A stretch of 64,000 nt of DNA from Alcaligenaceae bacterium (GTDB taxonomy: Bacteria > Pseudomonadota > Gammaproteobacteria > Burkholderiales > Burkholderiaceae_B): positions 124,001 through 188,000 of the forward strand of contig JACCES010000007.1 of assembly GCA_013416455.1 (NCBI GenBank), given 5' to 3'. This document shows, piece after piece, positions 1 through 7,888 of the stretch; position 1 is the stretch's first letter, and every line of letters starts with the position of its first letter. The notes beneath the pieces were generated by a model. That model was not told the DNA's origin. It did no database searches and worked only from the letters and a program-made list of their open reading frames with translations. The translations under genes were made by a program, and so were the position numbers.

Positions 1-753
1 GTCGAGTTCGAGGTCCGGGAAGGCGTAGCCATCATCACCCTCAATCGGCCGGGGGTCCACAATGCGTTGAACGACGCGATGCGCGCCGCGCTGACCCATT
101 GCTTCGAAGAGGTGCGCCGGCGCGACGAGGTGCGTGCCGTATTGCTGCGCGGTCGCGGCAAGTCATTCTGCTCGGGCCGGGACACCAAGGGTTTCGTGGA
201 TCCCGCGCACGGCGCCAGCCATTCGGCTTTGATTGCTACGGCGCAGCAAGTGCGCCGCCGGCAACTCGGCTGCGGCAAGCCGATGGTGTGCGCGATCCAG
301 GGACATGCGATCGGGGCGGGTGCCGAGCTGGCACTGGGCTGCGACATGCGCATCGCGGCGCGGGACATGAAGTTCAGCCTGCCCGAAGTACCTTTTGGGC
401 TGGTCGCCGACACGGGTTCCTCGACGTTGCTGACCGCGCTCGTCGGTCCGGCGCGTGCGAAATGGATTCTGCTCTCGGGCCTGCCCGTCGCCGCCGACGA
501 GGCCCTGCAATGGGGGCTGGTGGAATGGACCGTCGAGCCCGAAGCGCTGGAGCAGAAATCCCTGGAGCTCGCGGCGACACTCGCAAGTCGCCCGGTCGGC
601 TCGGTGCGGCGGCAGAAGCAACTCATCGACGTTCAGTTCGAACAGGCTGTTGAAACGGGTCTTGTGCGCGAAATGGCCGCGCAGCTCGCGCTCTTTGACA
701 GCGGCGAATATGAGGAAGCGAAAAAGCTCCGCGAGCGGAAGGCGGCACACTGA
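1..753 (+). CDS. enoyl-CoA hydratase/isomerase family protein, 5'-truncated by window
   Basis: Crotonase-fold enzyme acting on an acyl-CoA thioester, probably hydration or isomerisation of an enoyl-CoA in a catabolic route. The frame is open from base 1, reading VEFEVREGVAIITLNRPG, the usual crotonase N-terminus, so only the first few codons lie outside the window. The TTG at 67 is internal and not a start. The oxyanion-hole segments are present: SFCSGRDTKGF, then QGHAIGAGAELALGCDMRIA. PEVPFGLVADTGSS follows where one catalytic acid usually sits. About 250 residues are visible, close to the family norm of about 260. The next gene, a Bug receptor, starts 55 bases downstream on the same strand, suggesting one catabolic/transport unit. 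The exact substrate cannot be told from sequence. Confidence 0.93.
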   Translation, partial: VEFEVREGVAIITLNRPGVHNALNDAMRAALTHCFEEVRRRDEVRAVLLRGRGKSFCSGRDTKGFVDPAHGASHSALIATAQQVRRRQLGCGKPMVCAIQGHAIGAGAELALGCDMRIAARDMKFSLPEVPFGLVADTGSSTLLTALVGPARAKWILLSGLPVAADEALQWGLVEWTVEPEALEQKSLELAATLASRPVGSVRRQKQLIDVQFEQAVETGLVREMAAQLALFDSGEYEEAKKLRERKAAH

Positions 754-808
754 GCCCTGCGGCAGCCTTCCATTCACTTCATCACGATCAACCACCAGTG
801 AGGAGCAT

Positions 809-1789
809 ATGGACAAGAGAGTGTTTACCAAAGCCGTCTTGATGGCGATCTGCGGGCTGGCCGTAGCCGGGATGGGGCCGGCCGTCGCCCAGGATTCCTT
901 CCCGAACAAGCCGATCAAGATTATCGTGCCCGCGGCGGCGGGCGGCCCTACGGATACGATGGGCCGCGTGCTCGCCAAATTCATGGGAGAGCAGACGGGC
1001 GTGCCGGTCATCGTCGAGAACAAGGCCGGCGCCGCGGGTTCCATTGGTGTACAGGCTGTCGTGCAGTCGCCACCGGACGGCTACACGATCGTGCTGGCCG
1101 CGATCGACGCCATTACGGTGTATCCACTGGTCAAGAAGGATTCGCCCTACACTTGGAAGGATCTGACGCCGATCACCGTCGTCGCGAGCACGCCATTCGT
1201 ATTCGGCGTCAGTGCAGACTTGCCGGCAAAGGACGTCAACGAGTTCATTGCGCTGGCCAAGTCGCGCAAGCTGGCGTTCTCTTCTCCCGGCGTCGGGGCA
1301 TCCGGGCACGTGGTGCTTGAAATGTTCAAGTTCCGTACGGGTGCCGACCTGCTGCATGTGCCGTATTCGGGCGCGGGGCCGGCTCTGCTGTCCATCATCG
1401 GCGGGGATACGCACATCACCGCCACTTCGCCGGTTACGCTCAAGGGCCATATAGCGAGTGGAAAGATGAAGGCGCTGGTCGTGACCAGCGAAAAGCGCCT
1501 GTCGGGCCTGCCGGATGTGCCCACGATGGAAGAAAGCGGTGTATCCGATTTCGTCGTCACCCCCTGGTTCGGCATGTTCGCCCCCGCTGGAACACCGGAT
1601 GCCGTCGCCGACAAGCTTCACGAGATGGTCGTGCGCGCCATGCGTTCTCCCGAATACATCAGCAAGATCGGCGGCCTTGGCATGGACGTCGAGCCTCTGA
1701 GCCGGCGCGATTACGTTCAGATGCTTACCGCCGAATCCGATCGCTGGGGCCAGATCATCAATGCGGCCCATATTTCGAGCGATGACTGA
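809..1789 (+). CDS. Bug-family tripartite tricarboxylate transporter substrate-binding protein (TctC-like)
   Basis: Periplasmic solute receptor of 326 residues. The ATG at 809 follows AGGAG at 801-805 and opens a Sec signal peptide (MDKRVFTKAVLMAICGLAVA, cleavage near AVAQ-DS). The mature protein begins with the family signature FPNKPIKIIVPAAAGGPTD, which forms the carboxylate-binding loop. A second conserved stretch is LLHVPYSGAGPALLSIIGG. The frame is open further upstream to 455 but that part overlaps the hydratase and is not coding. Bug receptors bind carboxylated organic acids and deliver them to a TctAB permease. Such a permease is encoded 0.8 kb downstream, so the two probably work together. 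The ligand is unknown. Confidence 0.95.
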   Translation: MDKRVFTKAVLMAICGLAVAGMGPAVAQDSFPNKPIKIIVPAAAGGPTDTMGRVLAKFMGEQTGVPVIVENKAGAAGSIGVQAVVQSPPDGYTIVLAAIDAITVYPLVKKDSPYTWKDLTPITVVASTPFVFGVSADLPAKDVNEFIALAKSRKLAFSSPGVGASGHVVLEMFKFRTGADLLHVPYSGAGPALLSIIGGDTHITATSPVTLKGHIASGKMKALVVTSEKRLSGLPDVPTMEESGVSDFVVTPWFGMFAPAGTPDAVADKLHEMVVRAMRSPEYISKIGGLGMDVEPLSRRDYVQMLTAESDRWGQIINAAHISSDD

Positions 1790-2588
1790 TCGTGTTCAAG
1801 GCGGGCCCGGCGGGATGCGGAAGTACGGATGCCTGAACTGCCGGAACCAGGCTGAAACTCAGGATGGAAGAGGGACTATCTACCGAGCACGATAAAGGCT
1901 GGCGCGGCTGACAATGCCGCGCCAGCCACGCCATTCGGGCGGCCCAATATGATTTTCTTTCTCTTTGCCACGAGAAAGGCCGGTAGCGGAATCGGTTTAT
2001 AACACCGAAAAAAACAATATCGCGCCAAGCATGGTGGCAAAGAAATCCGGCCCCGTTCTCGTCGCGGTGCCTTCTGAATAGCGGCTTTCCGGCAGCGCTG
2101 CTTTAATACCGAGAGCGCACAAAAGGCCTGAAGCCCACACATCGCGGTTATTAATGATGCTCTGAATAATTCATCGCGCCGCATGCATCCCTTGATTCGG
2201 CCGATCTGCCGCGTTGCAAATGCTCGCGATAGCGACGGCTATCGCTGCGCTTTGCGCCTTGCATCTCATTCCGACCCAGGGCGCCCGCTTACCGCTCGAA
2301 TCATTCAGAGCATCATTAATGCTGAGCTTCAAACGCAGCGATCAGCCTCGCCAATATAAAAATAAAAGTCGACTGTCTGTGGCGGCTGTTTTTTTCCAGA
2401 ATCGCGTCGTCTGTCTGGCTGCCGGAACGCTCGATCATTGGCGACCAAGTATCCGAAGAAACAGTACATGACCAAATGGTCATGAAAAGGTTAGTTGACG
2501 CATGAGAGTCGCCTAAAGGAACATCTACGACCTCAGCTCCGCGCATTGGACGGGAGCTGTATTCGACAATATTCAAGGAGACAATTGC
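1790..2588. other. intergenic region between receptor and permease genes
   Basis: About 800 bases with no convincing gene. Short frames on both strands (1876-2184 minus, 2214-2471 plus) have no recognisable family, signal or ribosome site. The part from about 1940 to 2450 is more AT-rich than its flanks. The only clear signal is a perfect dyad at 2467-2484, listed separately. The spacing suggests that tctBA has its own promoter here, separate from the receptor gene. Confidence 0.6.
2467..2484. promoter_or_regulatory. perfect dyad, probable operator for tctBA
   Basis: CATGACCA-AA-TGGTCATG, two 8-base arms with a 2-base spacer, about 105 bases before the tctB start. The TGACCnnnnGGTCA type of dyad is common for TetR-family regulators of acyl-CoA or organic-acid genes. 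The regulator is not in this window. The dyad is seen directly; its function is inferred. Confidence 0.5.
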
Positions 2589-3038
2589 ATGCGTAGAGTC
2601 GACTACCGGGACTTGATCGGTGGCGGTCTGACCACGCTTGCCGGAGCGGCGGCGATGTATCACTCATTGACCGCATTCAGCGTCGGCACGGCCGCCCGGA
2701 TGGGACCCGGTTACTTCCCCGCCCTCGTAGGCGGTCTGTTGATGCTGTGCGGGATCATGATATTCATCCCTGCACTGCTGCGTGCGGGGCCAATTCCAAC
2801 CGTCGAGTTCAGGCCGATGTTCTGGATCAGCCTTTCGGTGCTCGCATTCGCGTTGCTGGTCCTCCCGTTCGGTCTGGTGCCCGCGGTCTTCGCGCAAACC
2901 GTTCTCGCGGGTATATCGGATTGCAAACTGTCCTGGAGGGGGTCGCTGATCCTCGCCGGCGCGCTCTCCGTCGGCGCAACCCTGGTTTTCAAAGTGGGCC
3001 TGGGAGTCATCCTGCCGACCTTCGCCTGGCCCTGGTAG
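2589..3038 (+). CDS. tctB: tripartite tricarboxylate transporter small membrane subunit TctB
   Basis: Small integral-membrane subunit of 149 residues with four predicted hydrophobic segments. After a short cytoplasmic start (MRRVDYRDLIGGG) comes the TctB-typical segment around residues 30-50 (FSVGTAARMGPGYFPALVGG). The ATG at 2589 has AAGGAG at 2576-2581, a good ribosome site. The stop is 12 bases before tctA, so both are translated from one message. TctB and TctA together form the secondary carboxylate permease driven by the cation gradient. The symbol reflects family membership, not a known substrate. Confidence 0.9.
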   Translation: MRRVDYRDLIGGGLTTLAGAAAMYHSLTAFSVGTAARMGPGYFPALVGGLLMLCGIMIFIPALLRAGPIPTVEFRPMFWISLSVLAFALLVLPFGLVPAVFAQTVLAGISDCKLSWRGSLILAGALSVGATLVFKVGLGVILPTFAWPW

Positions 3039-3050
3039 GAGAAGAAAAAG

Positions 3051-4550
3051 ATGGAACTGTTTGACAACGTCATGCTGGGTCTGACGACCGCGCTCCACTG
3101 GAACAATCTTCTCTGGTGCATCATCGGCGTATCGCTTGGCACTTTGATCGGCGTGATTCCGGGCGTCGGGACCCTGGCGACAATGTCGCTACTGTTTCCG
3201 ATCACCTATGTCCTGCAACCGACCGCCGCGCTGATCATGCTGGCCGGCATCTGGTACGGCAGCACCTACGGCGGATCGACAGCCTCGATCCTGTTGAACC
3301 TTCCGGGAACGCCAGCCAACGCCGTGACGTGTCTGGATGGATATCCGATGGCCAAGCAGGGGCGTGCAGGTGTCGCGTTGTTGATGACGACCGTTGCCTC
3401 CTTCTACGGGGCCACCGTTGGCATTATTTTGATGATGCTGTTTTCTCCACTTATCGCTGATATTGCGTTCAAATTCGGTCCCGCCGAGTACTTTGCGATA
3501 ATGGTGCTGGGCTTGGTGGCGGCCTCTGTAGTGTCGTCGGGTTCGGCCATCAAGGGCATCACCACGGTCGTGGGCGGTGTTCTGCTCGGGCTGGTAGGTA
3601 CCGATGTCAATTCCGGCGTGTCACGCTTCGATTTCGGATTTCCAGAGCTCCAGGATGGGGTGCAAATCGTCGCACTTGCCATGGGCCTCTTTGGCGTCAC
3701 CGAGATCATCGCCAGCATCAACCATGTGAAGGCGGCCGACCGCAAGATCGACGTATCGATGAAGTCGATGCTACCCACACGTGACGAGATGAAGCGTTCC
3801 TGGGGGCCCATGGCGCGCGGATCGGGTGTGGGGTCGTTTTTTGGCATATTGCCCGGCGTGGGTCCCACCGTGGCCGCCTTCATGGCCTATGCGCTCGAAA
3901 AGCGTAGCTCGAAGACGCCCGAGCGCTTCGGCAAGGGCGCGATTGAGGGCATCATGGCCCCGGAGACGGCCAACAATGCATCTGACCAGGCGTCCTTCAT
4001 ACCGACGATGACGCTCGGCATACCCGGCAGTGTGACGATGGCGTTGATCATCGGTGCGCTGATGATCCACGGCATTCAGCCCGGGCCACAGATGCTGACC
4101 GAGCATCCTGACATGTTCTGGGGCCTGGTGATGAGCTTCTGGATCGGTAACATCATGCTGGTAATCCTGAATGTGCCAATGATCGGTTTGTGGATCCGTG
4201 TGCTAACGATTCCATATCACATCCTCTACCCGGCGATCATCATGTTCATCTGCATCGGCACCTATGCGGTCAACAACAACGTCTTCGACGTCTACGCAGT
4301 TCTGGTGTTCGGCATTGCCGGCTACGTACTGCGGGTGCTTGACTTCGAGCCCGCTCCGCTGCTGCTCGGCTACGTATTGGGCCCGATGCTGGAGGAAAAC
4401 TTCCGGCGCGCCATGCTGCTCTCACGAGGTAGCATCCAGACCTTCATCGAGCGCCCGATCAGCATGTGGGTGCTGCTCCTGACGGCAGTCTTGCTGGCGT
4501 GGGGCCTGTGGAGCAGCCTGCGCCAGCGGTCGACCGCGGCCATGGCCTGA
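3051..4550 (+). CDS. tctA: tripartite tricarboxylate transporter large permease TctA
   Basis: Large permease subunit of 499 residues with about 12 hydrophobic segments. Family signatures are clear: an early GVIPGVGTLATMSLL loop near residue 35, YGGSTASILLNLPGTPA near 75-90, and the mirrored GILPGVGPTVAAFMAY near 265, followed by LGIPGSVTMALIIGAL. These two glycine/proline-rich repeats are the diagnostic internal symmetry of TctA. The ATG at 3051 is preceded by AGGAGAAG. It is encoded just after tctB and downstream of a Bug receptor, giving a complete receptor-permease set for an unidentified carboxylate. Confidence 0.95.
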   Translation: MELFDNVMLGLTTALHWNNLLWCIIGVSLGTLIGVIPGVGTLATMSLLFPITYVLQPTAALIMLAGIWYGSTYGGSTASILLNLPGTPANAVTCLDGYPMAKQGRAGVALLMTTVASFYGATVGIILMMLFSPLIADIAFKFGPAEYFAIMVLGLVAASVVSSGSAIKGITTVVGGVLLGLVGTDVNSGVSRFDFGFPELQDGVQIVALAMGLFGVTEIIASINHVKAADRKIDVSMKSMLPTRDEMKRSWGPMARGSGVGSFFGILPGVGPTVAAFMAYALEKRSSKTPERFGKGAIEGIMAPETANNASDQASFIPTMTLGIPGSVTMALIIGALMIHGIQPGPQMLTEHPDMFWGLVMSFWIGNIMLVILNVPMIGLWIRVLTIPYHILYPAIIMFICIGTYAVNNNVFDVYAVLVFGIAGYVLRVLDFEPAPLLLGYVLGPMLEENFRRAMLLSRGSIQTFIERPISMWVLLLTAVLLAWGLWSSLRQRSTAAMA

Positions 4551-4556
4551 TCCCCG

Positions 4557-4670
4557 GAGGTGAGCCAGGATTTTCCTGTACCGGCATGGCCAAGAATGAA
4601 CAATACGACGGGCTTGTCGGGGGCGCGAATGGGCGTGAGATGGGATGCAAGGCGCCGGGCTAACTGCGTT
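4557..4670 (-). pseudogene. fragment of an AAA/P-loop ATPase N-terminus
   Basis: Reading the minus strand from about 4670 down to 4557 gives LARRLASHLTPIRAPDKPVV followed directly by LFILGHAGTGKSWL. This is a beta-strand plus Walker A motif (GHAGTGKS) of the kind found at the N-terminus of small P-loop kinases and ATPases. The frame then runs into sequence antisense to the end of tctA and loses similarity, so only about 40 codons remain. It looks like a gene cut off by the junction with the tct operon. The call rests on the motif alone. Confidence 0.4.
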
Positions 4671-4914
4671 TGTGGACGATCAGTTCATCGATCTCAAGTC
4701 GCCGGATGCGCGCCCGGCCGATAGTCAGACGGCCTATGGCCAGGGCGCCGATTGCCAGAGCCCCTATGGCCAGGGCCCCCACGGCAAACGCCCCTTTGGC
4801 CGAGGCGCCGGTGGCATTGACGCCAGAAGCCCTGACACGAGTGGCATTGGCGTGCACCGCGCCGCGCGTGCCCGAAGTATCGCTATGCGCCGAGAAGCCG
4901 GTTCTTTCCGACAT
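4660..4914 (-). CDS. small pentapeptide-like repeat protein
   Basis: Protein of 84 residues. The central part has tandem five-residue units of the form A-x-A-x-G (GAFAVGALAIGALAIG, then RLTIGRARIRRLEI), as in pentapeptide-repeat beta-helices, and it ends with a charged tail ELIVHKRS. The ATG at 4914 has AAGGAAAA just upstream on the minus strand, which I prefer to the in-frame start at 5052. Similar short proteins occur in Bordetella-type genomes, but I know no assigned function. The repeat makes a very regular nucleotide pattern (repeated ggccagggc) near 4738-4795. Confidence 0.65.
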   Translation of the reverse strand: MSERTGFSAHSDTSGTRGAVHANATRVRASGVNATGASAKGAFAVGALAIGALAIGALAIGRLTIGRARIRRLEIDELIVHKRS

Positions 4915-5121
4915 GATTTTTTCCTTGCCGCGCGAGCAGCCGTAAGGCCGGCGGGTGAAGTGACGAAGCTCTTGAGGCTTGTCATATCCGCTTGTCATAT
5001 CCGACAGCGAATTGTATTCGCCGGTAGTGAGGGCGATGCGTGGTGATGTCAAAAATACTGCAATTTCTGCATTAAAGTGTTACACAGTATCTTGCTTTGA
5101 CAGTTCTTAGTGAGATCCGGA

Positions 5122-6180
5122 ATGAAAATTTTGTATCGCTATCTTGCAGTTTCCGTGGTGGCAGTCTTTCTGGCAGGGTGCTCCAGCATCCAGACCAAGC
5201 AGGGCGACAGCACCATGAACACCCAGCAACGCAGTGGCGGCTTCATGGGCCTGTCCACCAAGGACGATGTCGAGGTGCAACTGGCCCAGGCCTTTGCCGG
5301 GGTCAACAAAGTCATCATCGGCGGCTTCAAGGTCGGCTTCAATGACAGCAAGCGCTACGAAGAAAAACGTGGCGGCGCGCTCTCGCGAGCCTCGGTCGCC
5401 ACGGCGCTGGTCAAGCTGCAGGGCATAGATCAGGCCACCCGCCAGGCCATTACCGATCATCTTTACGCGCAGTTTGTGCAGAAGCTGCAAGACAAGGGCT
5501 ACCAGGTGCTGCCGCGCGAACCGTTGCTGGCCTACCCGGCCTACGCCAAGGTCACCGAGGCCGAGTTCCCCTACAAGGTCGATCAATCGGGTCTGTTCTC
5601 GTCTTACGGTGTCGGGTATTACTACTCGCCCACGCCCATCGGCAAGAAGCAGGCCTTCTTCCCTGGCGAGAACGACCCCAGCTTCATGGCCGGCTTTGGC
5701 GGCCTGGGGCTGCTTGACGCCGCAGACCGCTTCGGCCACGAAAACGATGTGCGCGTGTTGGGCGTCGCCTTCATGGTGGACTTCGCCGGCGCTTCCGAGG
5801 GCGGCTACTTCTCGACCACTCACCTTGAGATCGGCCAGTTGATGGCCGTCGATCGCGGCTCGCTGGTGATGAGCCGCAACGAAACCGGCATCCGCACGGC
5901 CACCATCGCCCAGCTCAACCTGGGCCAGCCTGTCGGCAGCAGCATCCCCTTCGCCAGCATCGAGAACGTCACTACCGACGGTGACGTTGCCGCCCAAGCG
6001 GCCGCCAATGCCGTGACCGGCCTGCTCTCCGGCGGCATCCTGGGCGCTTTCACCAGTCAGGCCAACCAGACCCGCGAATTTGTCTTCAACGCCGAACCTG
6101 CCAAATACATTGAGGCCGCTCAAGATGCCCTGGGCCAGGCCAGCACCCGTCTGGTGGACACCATGGCCGGGCTGCGTTAG
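5122..6180 (+). CDS. predicted lipoprotein of unknown function
   Basis: Protein of 352 residues starting MKILYRYLAVSVVAVF and reaching a lipobox LAGC with the acylated Cys at residue 20, so a membrane-anchored lipoprotein. I prefer this start to the in-frame ATG at 5110 because it gives a normal signal peptide. The mature part is soluble and contains a glycine-rich tail (ANAVTGLLSGGILGAF) that may associate with membrane. No catalytic motif or named family is recognised. It lies divergent from the pentapeptide-like gene and convergent with the DUF4136 lipoprotein. Confidence 0.8.
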   Translation: MKILYRYLAVSVVAVFLAGCSSIQTKQGDSTMNTQQRSGGFMGLSTKDDVEVQLAQAFAGVNKVIIGGFKVGFNDSKRYEEKRGGALSRASVATALVKLQGIDQATRQAITDHLYAQFVQKLQDKGYQVLPREPLLAYPAYAKVTEAEFPYKVDQSGLFSSYGVGYYYSPTPIGKKQAFFPGENDPSFMAGFGGLGLLDAADRFGHENDVRVLGVAFMVDFAGASEGGYFSTTHLEIGQLMAVDRGSLVMSRNETGIRTATIAQLNLGQPVGSSIPFASIENVTTDGDVAAQAAANAVTGLLSGGILGAFTSQANQTREFVFNAEPAKYIEAAQDALGQASTRLVDTMAGLR

Positions 6181-6398
6181 CCGCAACAACAATGTGTCCG
6201 AGTTCGCGCAGGTACCCGCGCTTGAGGTAGAAAACTGGGTGGCCGGTGGCGAGTGAGGTTTGTTTACCCGCGATGACGAGCTCGAATACAGGCGAGTTTG
6301 CACAGGCGCTGGGCTTGCGCCTTATTGTTCAGGCCGAACGCTTTGTCTAAGCTCACTCCACAGTGAGCGAACTGGGGCTTTGTTGCCAGGGCCGGTCC

Positions 6399-6953
6399 TT
6401 ACTTCACCCCGCTTCCGGGCGGAAAAGCCTCGAAGAGCTTGGTGATTCCATCCTGCACACCCTGGTTGAGTTTCTCCGAAGAGCTGGGAATGGTGCCGCT
6501 GACGGTGCCGCGCCATACGGCGCGCTTGCTTTGCAGGTCGAACATATCGACCACCAGCGTGCCGACCTCGTAGGTGCGCACCGTGGTTCTGGCCGTGCCC
6601 ATACCCATGCCCATGCCCCATCCGCCATGCCAGCCCCAGGCGTTCCAGTTTGGGCCGCTGTAGAAGGTATCCAGCGTCTGCTTCTTTTCCGTCGCCACGT
6701 GCGCCGCAATGCCGATATCCGCATTGCGTTCGGAGTCCTGGCGCTGCCAGCCTTTTGCCTGCAACTCCGCGTCGATCGCGCGGACAATGCGCTGCTTCAC
6801 CAGCGGGGGCGCATCCGTGGGCTCCTGCTTCCAGGCATAGGTGCGGTACTGGCTGAACTGTGCGGCTGGATCCGCGTCGGTGTCGATGGTTGGGCCGGCG
6901 CATGCGGATAGCAGGGCAAGGGACATGGCAGCGGTGATGTGCTTGATCATCAT
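6399..6953 (-). CDS. DUF4136-type lipoprotein
   Basis: Protein of 184 residues with a lipoprotein signal: MMIKHITAAMSLALLSACAG, Cys at residue 18. The mature part has the DUF4136 pattern: an early DPAAQFSQYRTYAWK segment, a helical region with LVKQRIVRAIDAELQAKGW, a Gly/Trp/Met-rich loop (WNAWGWHGGWGMGMGMG) and a strand VGTLVVDMFDLQSKRAVWRG. Family members are outer-membrane or periplasmic lipoproteins of unknown function. The gene stands alone and convergent with the lipoprotein gene ending at 6180. Confidence 0.85.
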   Translation of the reverse strand: MMIKHITAAMSLALLSACAGPTIDTDADPAAQFSQYRTYAWKQEPTDAPPLVKQRIVRAIDAELQAKGWQRQDSERNADIGIAAHVATEKKQTLDTFYSGPNWNAWGWHGGWGMGMGMGTARTTVRTYEVGTLVVDMFDLQSKRAVWRGTVSGTIPSSSEKLNQGVQDGITKLFEAFPPGSGVK

Positions 6954-7139
6954 GACTCACTCCAGGTTGCAGTAATGAGAATGTGACATATTTCGATTTG
7001 GATCACAAGGCGGTGAAGGGCGGCTTGCTTTGTTGGTGCGTGACGCGCAGGGGTGCTACCTGCCCGCGACCACGGAGCAGATTTTTGAGGGGCCCGCCGG
7101 GCGGGTGACCAGAAAATATCGCGGGGTACGGCATTTACA

Positions 7140-7502
7140 TCGCCGGGCATTGTCGGGAAGTATCTGACGACGAAACTGGCTGGCCTCGACCATGAAGTGT
7201 TTGCCATCCTATTCCTGGGTTCTCGACTTCAGCTGCTCGAATATGTCGAACCATTCCGAGGCACGGCCAATAGCGCATCGGTGTATACGCGTGAGGTCGT
7301 CAAGGAAGCGTTGCGCCTCGACGCCGTGTCGGCCATCGTTTCGCACGATCATTCAAGCGGGAATCCCGGGCCCAGCGCTGCGGACAAGACGCTGACGACA
7401 CATCCCAAGAAAGCACGGGCTTTGGTAGATGTCTCGTTGCTCGATCATACTGTTGTGGTGGGCCGGGAGATGGTGTCGTTTGCCGAGCAGGGGTCGCTGT
7501 AA
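7140..7502 (+). pseudogene. 5'-truncated RadC/JAB-domain gene
   Basis: From about 7149 the frame reads IVGKYLTTKLAGLDHEVFAI, the middle of a RadC-type MPN/JAB domain, and continues to the normal C-terminus (DHTVVVGREMVSFAEQGSL). The metal-binding signature is altered: HDHSSGNPGPSAAD instead of the usual HNHPSGxxxPSxxD, although both His and the Asp remain. There is no proper start or N-terminal helical domain. A GTG at 7197 could at best initiate a 101-residue remnant. An intact relative lies at 56929, so this probably marks an older mobile-element insertion. Confidence 0.7.
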
Positions 7503-7888
7503 GGGGCCAGGATTCAGGTCTCTTTTTTTTTGCCTTTCAGTGGTGGCACGCGGGCGAGAAAGTTTATATGGTGGGTTGCCACAGATGGTATTTTTCAATA
7601 GCCTAATTGGTTGAAATCTATAGATGATTTTCATTCTTAAGAAGCTATGGCGCAGAAAAAATAGCATCATATGTGGCGATTGAATTTCAACAGGTTAGGC
7701 GGATAAGATCCCTCGAATTGGCACTTCGCAGCCATATATTTTTGATCCGAAGACGATATGCGAAGCATGGGGCTGGGCCGATAACAAGACCGTTTCTGTT
7801 GTCGGTTATCACGAGCAATCTTGGCTTTTTTTGATCTTGTTGCTTGCCGTGCCTTGGCGAAAACCCTGCAATCAATCGTGGTAAATAG
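7503..7888. other. AT-rich spacer upstream of the Hxs cassette
   Basis: This 386-base stretch is clearly AT-richer than the DNA to its left. It holds a 53-codon frame with a GTG start (7673-7834) in the position where hxsD usually stands. I see no convincing HxsD similarity in it, and it ends at a run of seven T. No other gene, promoter or hairpin is strong enough to call. It probably contains the hxs promoter. Confidence 0.5.

Noticed and set aside
788-1771. Long minus-strand open frame opposite the Bug receptor gene
   Set aside because: Antisense shadow of a GC-rich gene; the plus-strand product has signal peptide and family motifs, the minus one has none.
4738-4795. Regular repeat (ggccagggc-like) considered as a minisatellite or CRISPR-like array
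   Set aside because: It is the coding repeat of the pentapeptide-like protein with a 15-base period; no spacers.
5107-6303. 398-codon minus-strand frame opposite the lipoprotein gene
   Set aside because: No recognisable motif and His/Gly/Ala-rich composition typical of an antisense frame; the plus-strand frame has a lipobox.
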